Source: JAAZBW01 sp035647855 | GTDB taxonomy: Bacteria > Actinomycetota > Actinomycetes > Actinomycetales > Actinomycetaceae | Direction of reading: 5' to 3' | Length of the DNA: 64,000 nucleotides | NCBI GenBank assembly: GCA_035647855.1 | Contig: DASRMP010000048.1 | Location: 23,079-87,078 of the forward strand | Shown: positions 7,421 through 16,130 of the stretch, one piece after another | Layout: each line of letters opens with the position of its first letter | How positions within the stretch are numbered: the first letter of the stretch is position 1 | The notes under the pieces: generated by a model | The model's database searches: none | The model's input: only the letters and a program-made list of their open reading frames with translations | What the model was told of the DNA's origin: nothing | Program-made: the position numbers and the translations under genes

Positions 7421-8800
7421 GTGTCTACGCCTGCCCCCACCTCCCGTGAACTGGACAGGCCTCTCCTCATCGGTGCTGTGGTGCTCATCACGGTCGGCGC
7501 GTTCGAGAACCTCGCTGTCACGACCATCCTCCCGGTGATCGCCCGCGACCTCGACGGCTTCGCCATCTACGCACTCGCCGCCGGCCTGCCGCTCGCCCTC
7601 CAGGTGGTCGCGAGCGCCGTCGGCGGCCTCCTAATCGATGCCATCTCGTTCCAGCGCCCCCTCCTGGCCGGCGCCCTGACCTCGGCCGCGGGCCTCCTCA
7701 TCGCCGGATTCGCGCCTGAGATGTGGCTCCTCGCGCTCGGCCGTGGCATCGCGGGCTTCGGTTTCGGAACCGTCGCGGTCTCGCTGTACGCCGCCGTCGG
7801 CCTCGTGATCGCGCCCCCACGGCGGCCCACCTTCTTCGCGGCATTCTCGGCGGCATGGGTGGTCCCCGGCATGGTGGGACCCGCTCTCGCCGGCGTACTC
7901 GCAGACGCCGGCCTGTGGCGCGCCGTGCTCCTCGGCGTCCTGCCATTCTCGGTGATTGCGCTGATCCTGCTGCGCCCCATCCTCAAATCGCCCCCCACCG
8001 TCGCCGCGGATACGGCCCCGATCCGGACCCGCGCCCGCGGCGTGGTTCCTGCCGCGCTCGGACTCGCGATCGCCCTCGCCGCCCTGCAGACGGCCGGTGC
8101 CGGTGGGAGGGCGAGCATCGGCGCGGCGGTGGTAGCGTTCCTCGCCGTCCTCGTCATCCTTCCGCTTCTGCTGCCACGCGGAACCTTCCGCCTTCGGCTC
8201 GGAGTGCCCTCCGCCGTCGCCGCCCGGTTGTTCCTCAACGGTGGGGTCGTCGGCATGGAGACGTACCTGGCGCTCTTCCTTCAGGAGGGGCGCGGCTGGA
8301 GCCCCTCCGCCGCGGGTCTCGTGCTCACGGCAGGCTCGATCTCGTGGGCAACCGGCGCGGCCGTCCAGAGCCGTCTCACCGGGGAGCGCCGGCGCTACCG
8401 TTGGGCGGTCGCCGGATCCACGTTCGTGGCAGCCGGCGTCGCGCTCACCGCCTTGGTGGTTCTCCCGCCCGTCCCCACGGCGCTCGCCCCCTTCGCCTGG
8501 CTGATCGCCGGATTCGGCATGGGCGTCACTTTCTCGAGCCTCTCGGTGTTCAGCCTGGACAACACCCCCGCACCGAAGCAGGGCGAGATCTCCGCCGCAC
8601 TCCAGATCGCCGACGGCTCCGGTGCCGCCCTGTCCATCGCGATCGGTGGCGTCATGATCACCCTCCTTGGCCGCACCGACGCCGGGTTCGCGGGCACGTT
8701 CCTCGCGCTTCTCGTGGTCGCCCTCCTCGCCGTCATCGCCACGTCCCGTGTGCGAAACGTCACCGGGACCGTTTCCGCCGCCGACGACGCCACCGCCTAG
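7421..8800 (+). CDS. Major facilitator superfamily transporter
   Basis: An integral membrane protein of 459 residues with about 12 predicted hydrophobic segments, short loops, and a central cytoplasmic linker near residues 185-205. The first transmembrane helix region contains a drug:proton antiporter-like stretch (GAFENLAVTTILPVIARDL). The loop 2-3 motif is degenerate (GGLLIDAISFQRPLLAG), and GRGIAGFGFGTVAV corresponds to helix 4. The architecture resembles multidrug or small-molecule exporters, but the substrate cannot be inferred. It is divergent from aspS. Its TAG stop overlaps the TAGGCT box proposed for the helicase downstream. Confidence 0.82.
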   Translation: MSTPAPTSRELDRPLLIGAVVLITVGAFENLAVTTILPVIARDLDGFAIYALAAGLPLALQVVASAVGGLLIDAISFQRPLLAGALTSAAGLLIAGFAPEMWLLALGRGIAGFGFGTVAVSLYAAVGLVIAPPRRPTFFAAFSAAWVVPGMVGPALAGVLADAGLWRAVLLGVLPFSVIALILLRPILKSPPTVAADTAPIRTRARGVVPAALGLAIALAALQTAGAGGRASIGAAVVAFLAVLVILPLLLPRGTFRLRLGVPSAVAARLFLNGGVVGMETYLALFLQEGRGWSPSAAGLVLTAGSISWATGAAVQSRLTGERRRYRWAVAGSTFVAAGVALTALVVLPPVPTALAPFAWLIAGFGMGVTFSSLSVFSLDNTPAPKQGEISAALQIADGSGAALSIAIGGVMITLLGRTDAGFAGTFLALLVVALLAVIATSRVRNVTGTVSAADDATA

Positions 8801-8803
8801 GCT
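8798..8803 (+). promoter_or_regulatory. Possible -10 element of the helicase gene
   Basis: TAGGCT overlaps the stop codon of the preceding transporter and would give a 5' leader of roughly 65 nt before the helicase GTG. Long leaders are common for cold-shock DEAD-box helicases. No -35 was identified. Confidence 0.35.
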
Positions 8804-8874
8804 GGAAACGCTCGCCGGCACTCCGGCGTTTTCCGCGCGATCCCCGCGCGAATCCCTCAGCAAAGGCTTCACTC

Positions 8875-10659
8875 GTGACTGACTTCCAGTCCTTCCTCCT
8901 GCCCGATCCACTCGCACGCGCCGCCGGCGATCTCGGCTTCCACGTGCCGACCGATATCCAGCGCTCGGCCATCCCTGCCCTCCTCGACGGCCGCGACGTC
9001 GTCGGCATCGCGCAGACGGGCACGGGGAAGACCGCCGCATTCGGCTTGCCGCTTCTCTCCCACGTCGACCCCGACAAAGCCTTTGTCCAGGCCCTCGTCC
9101 TGACGCCCACGCGGGAACTGGCGATCCAGGTCGCCGACCACATCTCGTCCTACGCGCGCCACATTCCCACCGAGATCGTGCCCGTCTACGGCGGTTCCTC
9201 GTATGTCCCCCAACTGCGGGCGCTGAAGCACGGCGCCCAGGTCGTCGTGGGGACTCCGGGCCGCGTCATGGACCTGATGGAACGCGGCGCCCTCGATCTG
9301 AGCGGCGTGAGGGTCTTCGTGCTCGACGAGGCCGACGAGATGCTCACGATGGGCTTCGCCGAGGATGTCGACAAGATCGCCGAATCGGTCCCACGAGAGC
9401 GCGTCACCGCGCTCTTCTCGGCCACGATGCCGCCCGCGATCGAGCGCGTTGCGAAAGCGCATCTCACCGAGCCCCTCCGCATCGAGGTGACTCCGGCCGC
9501 CTCCACTGTCGAGAACATCGAACAGACCTACGCGGTGGTGCCCTTCCGGTTCAAGGAGGAGGCGCTCATCCGCGTGCTCGCCACCTGGCGCGAGGATGCC
9601 GCGATCGTGTTCGTGCGCACCCGCTCCACTGCGGAAGAGGTGGGCGCGGCGCTTGCCTCCGCGGGAGTTCGCGCCGCCACGATCTCCGGCGACGTGCCCC
9701 AGTCCGAACGAGAGCGGATCGTCGAGAGGCTGCGCCGCGGCTCGCTCGATGTCCTCGTCGCCACCGATGTGGCCGCCCGCGGCCTCGACGTCGAGCGCGT
9801 GGGCCTCGTCATCAACTTTGACGTACCGCGCGAACCCGAGGCCTACGTCCACCGGATCGGCCGCACGGGCCGCGCGGGCCGCTCCGGCAGGGCGCTCACC
9901 TTCTTCACGCCGAAGGAGTTCGACCGCCTCCGCCGTATCGAGCGGACCACGGGAAGCGAGATCACCGAGGTCAAGGTTCCCACTCCCGACGACGTCGCCG
10001 ACCACCGTATCGGCCTCGCCCTCCGCGGGCTCCCTTCGGGCGATCTCGACCGCTACCTCCGCGCCGTCGAGGAGTCCGGGATGGATCCGCTGCACGTCGC
10101 GGCCGCGCTGCTCGCCAAGGTGACTGACCTGCCGCCGACGGGTCCGACCACGAGCGGCCGGCTCCGCCGGGAGGAGTCCGTGGACGAGGATGGCAGCTTC
10201 CTTCACGCCCACTTCGACGGGCAGGGCCGGGGAAGCGACGCCCGGCCACGCTCGGCCCGGTCCTCGCGGCCGCGGCGCGACGGCGAGCCCGATTCCAGGC
10301 AGTACCGCGCCGAGGGCAAGGGTTCCCGCGGCGGACGTCAGTCCCGCGGCGAGGGCACGTACAGGCACCGGTACCGGGTCGAGGTCGGTCACCGTGACGG
10401 CGTCAGGCCTGGCGCCATCGTCGGTGCGCTCACTGGTGACGGCCGGATCGATGGTTCCGATATCGGCCGGATCGACATCCTTCCCTCGTTCTCACTCGTC
10501 GATCTCGCGATCGAGCCGAGCGACGATCAGATGCGGCGTCTCCAGAAGACCCGGGTCGCCGGCCGGGCGCTGCGCATGGCCCCGGACCAGGGACCCGGCT
10601 CCGGGCGCGTGCGTCACGAGCGGAGGGCCAGCTCCAGGGAGTCCCGGAACAGGCGGTAA
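8875..10659 (+). CDS. DEAD-box ATP-dependent RNA helicase, DeaD/CsdA-like
   Basis: RNA-remodelling helicase of 594 residues. It has the Q motif (PTDIQ, about 25-29), Walker A AQTGTGKT (46-53), PTRELA (78-83), DEAD (151-154), SAT, and the helicase-C motifs (VATDVAARGLD, HRIGRTGRAGR). A basic, low-complexity linker (about 430-495) follows. The C-terminal domain starts YRVEVGHRDGVRPGAIVGAL, matching the DbpA/CsdA RNA-binding domain, and a basic tail ends the protein. The start GTG at 8875 follows AAAGG and begins directly before the Q motif. The last 46 nt overlap the end of the convergent GTPase gene. The likely roles are ribosome assembly and mRNA turnover at low temperature. Confidence 0.92.
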   Translation: MTDFQSFLLPDPLARAAGDLGFHVPTDIQRSAIPALLDGRDVVGIAQTGTGKTAAFGLPLLSHVDPDKAFVQALVLTPTRELAIQVADHISSYARHIPTEIVPVYGGSSYVPQLRALKHGAQVVVGTPGRVMDLMERGALDLSGVRVFVLDEADEMLTMGFAEDVDKIAESVPRERVTALFSATMPPAIERVAKAHLTEPLRIEVTPAASTVENIEQTYAVVPFRFKEEALIRVLATWREDAAIVFVRTRSTAEEVGAALASAGVRAATISGDVPQSERERIVERLRRGSLDVLVATDVAARGLDVERVGLVINFDVPREPEAYVHRIGRTGRAGRSGRALTFFTPKEFDRLRRIERTTGSEITEVKVPTPDDVADHRIGLALRGLPSGDLDRYLRAVEESGMDPLHVAAALLAKVTDLPPTGPTTSGRLRREESVDEDGSFLHAHFDGQGRGSDARPRSARSSRPRRDGEPDSRQYRAEGKGSRGGRQSRGEGTYRHRYRVEVGHRDGVRPGAIVGALTGDGRIDGSDIGRIDILPSFSLVDLAIEPSDDQMRRLQKTRVAGRALRMAPDQGPGSGRVRHERRASSRESRNRR

Positions 10660-12200
10660 TCCTCCAGTTCCGTCTCGAGCGGCTCGATCAGCAGCTCATC
10701 CACTGTCTCCGTGACCGTGTCCGTGAGGCTGCGCCCGATCCGCCGCGCGGCCGCCCGTGCGGCCGCCCTTGCCATGAGCATCCCGGTGATCGCCAGCAGA
10801 ATGCCGAGGACCAGCCCACCCACGAGCATGACGGTGGGCAGCGGGAAGTCGTAGACCATCGGAGTCTCGGGCTGCGGCAGCTGCATGTAAGCGAGGACCG
10901 CGAGGCCTCCGAGCCACAGCGCACCCGCGAGAGCGGCCAGGAACGAGATGATCTGCAGGGCGCCGAAGAAACGCCACCACAAGGGCCGGCGGGACTGTTC
11001 GAAGTCGATATCGGCGATGTTCGTGTCGAGTCCGTCGATCGCCACGGGGATCCTGGACTGGGAGTCCTGGATGGCCCTCGCCCGCCATCTGTCCGGCAAT
11101 TCCCGCGTGGCGGTTCCCACGAGGTCGTGGGCCGCCGAGCGGACGGCCGCCTCCTGAACGAGGGTCGGCCCCGGTAGCGACGTTCGCCCGATTCCCGCGG
11201 CGACGGCGGTGCGGTCGAGGTGGAGGCGGCGCATCGGATTCGGCCGCAACTTGGACAGCCATCGCACCGGCACCCAGCCCACATGGGACCGCGCCCGCCG
11301 CAGGTAGGAGGCGCGGACGGCGTCGACGATCGCCGGCACGCCCGCAGCCGCGGCGGCGGAAGTCCTGAGCCGGTCTCGCGTATCGGGGTCGACCTCCGCC
11401 GGGACGTCCGGCGCGCCCTCGGCGGCCTCGCGCAGGTCCTCGGCCGCACGCGTGATGTCCCCGCGCGCCCGGTCCAGCCGCGCGCGTTTGGAGCGGGCGA
11501 CCGCGTCGATCTCGGCGCGCAGCGCTTTCACACCCTCGCCAGTCTTCGCGCTCGTGGCGAGCACCTGCATGCGGCCCAGGCCGTCCCGCTTGAGGAGGCT
11601 CCGCAGATCCTTGATCACCTGGGCCCTGCCGGCGCCGTCGAGTCTGTCGACCTGGTTCAGCACGATCATGGTGACATCGGCATTGGCGGCCAGCGGCCGC
11701 AGGTACTCCTGGTGCACGACGGCGTCCGCATACTTCTGTGGGTCGAGCACCCAGATGAGAACATCCACCACGTCCGCCATGCGGGCCGCGATCCTGCGGT
11801 GGGAGAACTCGGTCGAATCGATGTCAGGGAGGTCAACGAGGATGAGCCCACTCTCGTCCTCGGGCCGTTCGACCCGGTCGGGGATCTCCAGCCAGTCGAG
11901 CAGTTCGGCGGCACCCCCTCCCCAGCTCGCGGCGAGCGGCCGGCGGGTGGTCGGGCGCGTGGGCGCGGCGTGGGCGATCTCCTCCCCGAGGATCGCGTTG
12001 AAGAGCGAGGACTTGCCGGAGCCGGTGGCGCCGAGCAGTGCGACGACGGTGCGGTCGGGCGCGATACCTGCGCGGGACTCGAGGCGTTCGATCGCGGCCT
12101 CCGCCTGGAGGAGCGCGGTCGGTTCGATCCGTCCTTCGGCGAGGTCCACGGCCCGGGAAAGCGCGGCCTGGCGCTCTTCGAGTTTGGTGGCGGTTCTCAT
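10614..12200 (-). CDS. Membrane-associated dynamin-like/50S-binding-type GTPase (second of pair)
   Basis: A 528-residue GTPase with G1 GATGSGKSS (57-65), G3 DLPDIDS, and G4 NQVD followed by a SAK-type G5 (ATSAKTGEG). A helical region of about 200 residues follows. Two hydrophobic segments near 405-435 and 450-475 anchor it, with a basic stretch (MARAAARAAARRIG) after the second and an acidic C-terminus. The ATG overlaps the stop of the first GTPase gene (ATGA), so the two are probably made stoichiometrically. Paired dynamin-like GTPases act in membrane remodelling in some actinobacteria (for example DynA/DynB in Streptomyces). That this pair does the same is inference. Confidence 0.75.
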   Translation of the reverse strand: MRTATKLEERQAALSRAVDLAEGRIEPTALLQAEAAIERLESRAGIAPDRTVVALLGATGSGKSSLFNAILGEEIAHAAPTRPTTRRPLAASWGGGAAELLDWLEIPDRVERPEDESGLILVDLPDIDSTEFSHRRIAARMADVVDVLIWVLDPQKYADAVVHQEYLRPLAANADVTMIVLNQVDRLDGAGRAQVIKDLRSLLKRDGLGRMQVLATSAKTGEGVKALRAEIDAVARSKRARLDRARGDITRAAEDLREAAEGAPDVPAEVDPDTRDRLRTSAAAAAGVPAIVDAVRASYLRRARSHVGWVPVRWLSKLRPNPMRRLHLDRTAVAAGIGRTSLPGPTLVQEAAVRSAAHDLVGTATRELPDRWRARAIQDSQSRIPVAIDGLDTNIADIDFEQSRRPLWWRFFGALQIISFLAALAGALWLGGLAVLAYMQLPQPETPMVYDFPLPTVMLVGGLVLGILLAITGMLMARAAARAAARRIGRSLTDTVTETVDELLIEPLETELEDYRLFRDSLELALRS

Positions 12201-13930
12201 GCAGGCACTCCCGGTTCTGCGCGGCGAATCTCGTCGACCGCGCTCCGCAGCCGTTCCGCTGCCTCCACCTCGACGTCGAGGCTGTCGATCGCGGCGTAGA
12301 AGGGTCCGAGGTACCACGCGAGGACAGCCTGTGCACGATCGTTGAGCCGCTCACGCGCCGTGGTCGCCATGCGCCGGACCGCATCCTCACCGAAAACGGC
12401 GACCAAGAGCGCCTGACTGGCTGCGGCCGTGCCTCCGGCGGTGGCGACCTCGGCTCCGGTGAGGCCGCCCGTCGAGGCGAAGATGCCGATAATTAGCGTC
12501 AGCCCGAGAGCGTTGACGCCGGTCGAGAGAGCGCGCGCCTTCGTGCGGCGATCGGCGCCCTCGTTCCGGACAAGTGTGAGGACATCCCGCTGCCAGCCAA
12601 CCACTTGTCCGGAAATCTCCGCGCGCAGTGTCTCGTCATCGGGAAGTCCCGCCAGGGCACTCCCGAGCAGCGCGGATCCACCGCCACCCTCGAAACGCCA
12701 CGCGTGATCGATGTCGTTGACGGCCTGCCGGGCCTCGGCGTGCAGCAGAAGGAGCAGCGAATCCTCGACCGCAGCCTCCACCTGCTCTGTCTGCCGTGGC
12801 CGGCCGCGCACGAAGTCGGCCACCATGTCCCGCAACCGGCCAATGCCCTCCTGCAATTTCGAGAACCACTCCGCCGTTCCGACGAACTCCTGCCATCGTG
12901 CAAGCACCTCGCCCCGCAGCAGGCTGCCATCGCCCGCAGCCTTCTCGACACGCCGAAGCGCCTCGCCTCGGGCCCGGTTGACCTCCGACTCGAGGTGATT
13001 CACGGCGCGCGCCTGGTCCGCTGCCGCGTCCGCGACGCCGTCCACACGGTCCATCGCCGAACTGACGGCACCCGCGAGAGTCCGGCGGATCACGGCGGAC
13101 CGCGCGTTGGCGTCAGTTGCGAGGCCGCCCAGCCACTCCCGGATTGGGCCCACATACTCGCCGGGGATGAGGCCGCCGGGCAGTGGGATTTCAGGAATCG
13201 TGAACAGCGGCGCGGTATCGAGCCCCGCCTGTTCGAGGCGGCTGACCAGGTCCTTCTCCACGTCCGCCATGTCGTCCTCCGGAACGCGGTTGAGCACCAC
13301 CCCCACCACGATGTCGCGAGTCGCCGCCTCGCGCAGCAACTCCCACGGCACCGCGTCCGCGTAGCGGGCTGCCGTGGTCACGAACAGCCAGAGGTCCGCC
13401 GCTGCGAGCAGTTGGTTGGCGGTCGCCCGGTTCTCATCGACCACGGAGTCGATATCGGGGGCGTCGAGAAGGGCGAGGCCACGCATCAGTCGGCTCGTCG
13501 CTCGGATCTCCAGTTCCTGTTGCGAACTCCCGATCGCGGGGGTCGGTGCGGCGTCCGGCGAGATTCGCACGCGCGGGAAGCCGGGAAGGATGCGCGCCCC
13601 TGTGAACCAGTCCTCGTCGTCGGGATGATGCACGAGCAGCGGCCGCCGCGTGGTCGGCCGGATCGCCGACGACGCCGCCACCCGGATCCCCAGCAGCGAG
13701 TTCACCACGGTCGACTTGCCGGCGCCGGTCGAGCCGCCGACGACGGCAAGCAGCGGCGCATCCAGGGACTCGTACCGCGGCAGGATGTAATCGTCCAACT
13801 GGCGGACGAGGCCGTCGCGTTCCGAGGCCGCGATCGTGGCGCCCTCGACCCGGAGCGGCAGCCGCAGCGATGCGAGAAGGTCCCGCAATTCGGTGAGTGC
13901 CAGGTGCACCCGCGGCGCCGGTGTGCTCAC
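12197..13930 (-). CDS. Dynamin-like GTPase (first of pair)
   Basis: A 577-residue protein with P-loop GGSTGAGKST (65-74), a switch-like RPTTRRP, G3 LDAPDIDS, and a G4-like LNRVPED in which the canonical NKxD is altered (N-R-V-P-E-D). Two coiled, charged regions follow. Near residues 465-510 a glycine/alanine-rich hydrophobic stretch (LGLTLIIGIFASTGGLTG and onward) looks like a membrane hairpin. GTG at 13930 overlaps the hisS stop (GTGA) and is preferred to an upstream ATG that would intrude into hisS. It shares with its downstream partner the RPTTRRP switch and the DxPDIDS motif, so the two probably arose by duplication. Confidence 0.75.
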   Translation of the reverse strand: MSTPAPRVHLALTELRDLLASLRLPLRVEGATIAASERDGLVRQLDDYILPRYESLDAPLLAVVGGSTGAGKSTVVNSLLGIRVAASSAIRPTTRRPLLVHHPDDEDWFTGARILPGFPRVRISPDAAPTPAIGSSQQELEIRATSRLMRGLALLDAPDIDSVVDENRATANQLLAAADLWLFVTTAARYADAVPWELLREAATRDIVVGVVLNRVPEDDMADVEKDLVSRLEQAGLDTAPLFTIPEIPLPGGLIPGEYVGPIREWLGGLATDANARSAVIRRTLAGAVSSAMDRVDGVADAAADQARAVNHLESEVNRARGEALRRVEKAAGDGSLLRGEVLARWQEFVGTAEWFSKLQEGIGRLRDMVADFVRGRPRQTEQVEAAVEDSLLLLLHAEARQAVNDIDHAWRFEGGGGSALLGSALAGLPDDETLRAEISGQVVGWQRDVLTLVRNEGADRRTKARALSTGVNALGLTLIIGIFASTGGLTGAEVATAGGTAAASQALLVAVFGEDAVRRMATTARERLNDRAQAVLAWYLGPFYAAIDSLDVEVEAAERLRSAVDEIRRAEPGVPA

Positions 13931-15243
13931 GGCGTCACCACACGCGGCCAGAGGTCCACGGCAGGCGGCTCCCACTCCGTGGCGTCTGCGGCGAGTTGCT
14001 CACCCGAGCGGATGTCCTTCACTTCGCCCGAGTCCGGGAACCACACGAACGGGATACCCCGGCGGTCCGCGTAGCGGATCTGCCTTCCGAACTTGGCTGC
14101 CGTCGGTGAGACCTCGGCCGGGATGCCGCGTGCGCGGAGTTCCCGCGCGACGTCGTCGGACTCGTGACGGACGCCCTCATCCGTGACGGCGACGAGGACC
14201 GCAGTGGGCACGGGACGCGTCGCCGTCGCCGATCCCTCGCCGAGGATGCGCGAGACGATGCGGGAGATTCCGAGCGAGAGCCCCACACCGGGAAAGGTGC
14301 GTTTGCCGTCCGAGACGAGGGAGTCGTAGCGCCCTCCGGCGCAGATCGCGCCGAAGGACTCATGGCCCACGATGGTGGCCTCGTAGACGGTGCCGGTGTA
14401 GTAGTCGAGCCCGCGGGCGATCGAGAGGTCCGCCCGGACACCGCCAGGGATTGTACGTGCCGCGGCGTCCAGCAGCAGGGCGAGTTCCTCGAGGCCTTCG
14501 TCGAGAAGTTCGGAGCGAGCGCCCCTCTCGCGGACCGCCCTGACGACCTCGGCAGCTTCCGTGCCGCGGATACTGGCGAGGGATAGTGCGGCCTCGGCCT
14601 GTGTCTCGGTCGCGCCAACGGTCTGCTGCAACTCCGCCACCACGCCTGCGTGGCCGATCTTCGCCAGCTTGTCGACAGCGCGTAGCGTGCCGTCCAGGTC
14701 CTCGATACCGATGGCCTCGTAGAAGCCCTGAGAGATCTTGCGGTTGTTGACGCCGATGACCACCTCGCCAACCGGGATGCCGGCGAGGGCCTCGGCCATG
14801 ACGATCGCCACCTCGACCTCGAACACGAACGGCAGCGTGTCCTGGCCGATGACGTCGATGTCGGCCTGCCTGAACTCCCGGAACCTGCCGGCCTGGGGAC
14901 GTTCGCCGCGCCACACCTTCTGGATCTGGTAGCGCTTGAACGGGAAGACGAGGTCGTTCGCGTTGTCGAGGACGTAGCGGGCGAGCGGGACCGTCAGGTC
15001 GAAGTGGAGACCGAGTTCGGCCTCGGCGGCCTCGTCCATCTCCTGGAGACGGCGGAGCACGTAGACCTCCTTGGAGGTCTCGCCCTTTCGCAGCAGGTCC
15101 TCGAGCGGCTCCACAGCGCGCGTCTCGATACCCGCGAAGCCGTGGAGTTCGAACGTGCGCCGTACGTGCCTGAGTATGTCCTGTTCGACGATGTACCCGG
15201 AAGGGGTCCACTCGGGGAATCCGGACAACCTCGTGCGCGCCAT
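13927..15243 (-). CDS. hisS: Histidyl-tRNA synthetase
   Basis: Class II synthetase charging tRNA-His. The 438 residues carry motif 1 early in the protein, motif 2 (KVWRGERPQAGRFREFRQAD), the HisA signature ARGLDYYTGTVYEA, and the C-terminal anticodon domain (VLVAVTDEG and onward, after about 325). The ATG follows GGAAGGAT with normal spacing. It is 31 nt downstream of the metallo-hydrolase gene and overlaps the first GTPase gene by 4 nt, giving a four-gene unit. Confidence 0.95.
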   Translation of the reverse strand: MARTRLSGFPEWTPSGYIVEQDILRHVRRTFELHGFAGIETRAVEPLEDLLRKGETSKEVYVLRRLQEMDEAAEAELGLHFDLTVPLARYVLDNANDLVFPFKRYQIQKVWRGERPQAGRFREFRQADIDVIGQDTLPFVFEVEVAIVMAEALAGIPVGEVVIGVNNRKISQGFYEAIGIEDLDGTLRAVDKLAKIGHAGVVAELQQTVGATETQAEAALSLASIRGTEAAEVVRAVRERGARSELLDEGLEELALLLDAAARTIPGGVRADLSIARGLDYYTGTVYEATIVGHESFGAICAGGRYDSLVSDGKRTFPGVGLSLGISRIVSRILGEGSATATRPVPTAVLVAVTDEGVRHESDDVARELRARGIPAEVSPTAAKFGRQIRYADRRGIPFVWFPDSGEVKDIRSGEQLAADATEWEPPAVDLWPRVVTP

Positions 15244-15274
15244 GTGTTCGATCCTTCCAGAGTCACGCCTCGCT

Positions 15275-15982
15275 TCACGCGAGGAACGGGTTGTGAGTCA
15301 GTTCGCGCCGCATCGTGGTCGCGGGACCGTGGCCCGGGAACAGCATGCCGGCCGGATCGATGACCTGCTTCAGCGTGCGCAGCGTCTGGACCATGACCGC
15401 GCCGTCGCCGCCCGGGAGATCGGTGCGGCCGATCGAGTCCCGGAAGATGACGTCACCCGTCAGGACGAGGAGACGTTCGCCGCCGGATGCTCCGGCCTCT
15501 GCGACGATATCCTGCGGCCACTCCCCCGCCATGAAGTAAAGCGTGGAGCCTTCCGTGTGCCCCGGAGCGGCGAGGGCGCGCACCGATACGCCCGGGACGA
15601 GTTCGGCGCCGCCGCCGGTGAAGAATTCGGCCGGAAGCGGCTGGACATTTGCAGGCTGCCGGTACGGAGTGGGAACGACGGACGCGAGAACGGGAGCGAG
15701 CGCCGAGAGGGTTTCCAGCGGGTTCTCGAGCCGGTACGCGTCCGGGGCAGGAACATACACGGGGGTGTCCCCGGCGACGGCGGCCGCGTCCCACACGTGG
15801 TCCGGGTGGCCGTGCGTGAGGAGTACCGCGTCAAGGTGCAGGTCATGGTCGTGCAGGATCGCCGCCACGGGCGCTGCCGTCCCCGCTCCGGGATCGACGA
15901 CGACGGCGCGACGCCGATTGGCGTCCGCCAGCACGTAGCAGTTCTCCGCGAAGACATCGGTGACGTAGCGCTCGAAAATCAC
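15275..15982 (-). CDS. Metallo-beta-lactamase-fold hydrolase, glyoxalase II-like
   Basis: A 235-residue MBL-fold hydrolase with the dinuclear metal motif THGHPDH (about residues 55-61). Further metal ligands are the His of APGHTEGS, the Asp of LTGDVIFRD, and the final His of FPGHGP. Its length and the RTDLPGGD segment fit the hydroxyacylglutathione hydrolase-like/YcbL group found next to hisS in many actinobacteria. These organisms usually lack glutathione, so the thioester substrate may be based on mycothiol or another thiol. The GTG start follows a TAGACT -10 box by 6 nt. Confidence 0.85.
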   Translation of the reverse strand: MIFERYVTDVFAENCYVLADANRRRAVVVDPGAGTAAPVAAILHDHDLHLDAVLLTHGHPDHVWDAAAVAGDTPVYVPAPDAYRLENPLETLSALAPVLASVVPTPYRQPANVQPLPAEFFTGGGAELVPGVSVRALAAPGHTEGSTLYFMAGEWPQDIVAEAGASGGERLLVLTGDVIFRDSIGRTDLPGGDGAVMVQTLRTLKQVIDPAGMLFPGHGPATTMRRELTHNPFLA

Positions 15983-15988
15983 CCGAGT

Positions 15989-15994
15989 AGTCTA
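15989..15994 (-). promoter_or_regulatory. Leaderless-type -10 of the MBL-hisS operon
   Basis: TAGACT on the minus strand, then ACTCGG and the GTG at 15982. The 6-nt gap leaves no room for a ribosome-binding site. Confidence 0.55.
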
Positions 15995-16039
15995 CGTGGG
16001 CTCCCCTGCTTCTCCGTCCGAACGATCGTTACTGTGGCA

Positions 16040-16045
16040 TAGACT
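16040..16045 (+). promoter_or_regulatory. Probable -10 of the DUF349 gene
   Basis: TAGACT in the 148-bp divergent gap, predicting a leader of about 80 nt. An AAGGAG ribosome-binding site lies 8 nt before the GTG at 16131. Confidence 0.45.
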
Positions 16046-16130
16046 GAACCCGCCGCGGACACATGGCTCCGCTGCGCCGCGTCCCCAACGGCGGCCTGTC
16101 GGCCACCGAACCTCCAGAAGGAGCGAATCC

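Noticed and set aside
7631..9040. 469-residue minus-strand ORF opposite the MFS gene
   Set aside because: Low-complexity Arg/Glu/Gly composition. The opposite strand encodes a clear membrane transporter.
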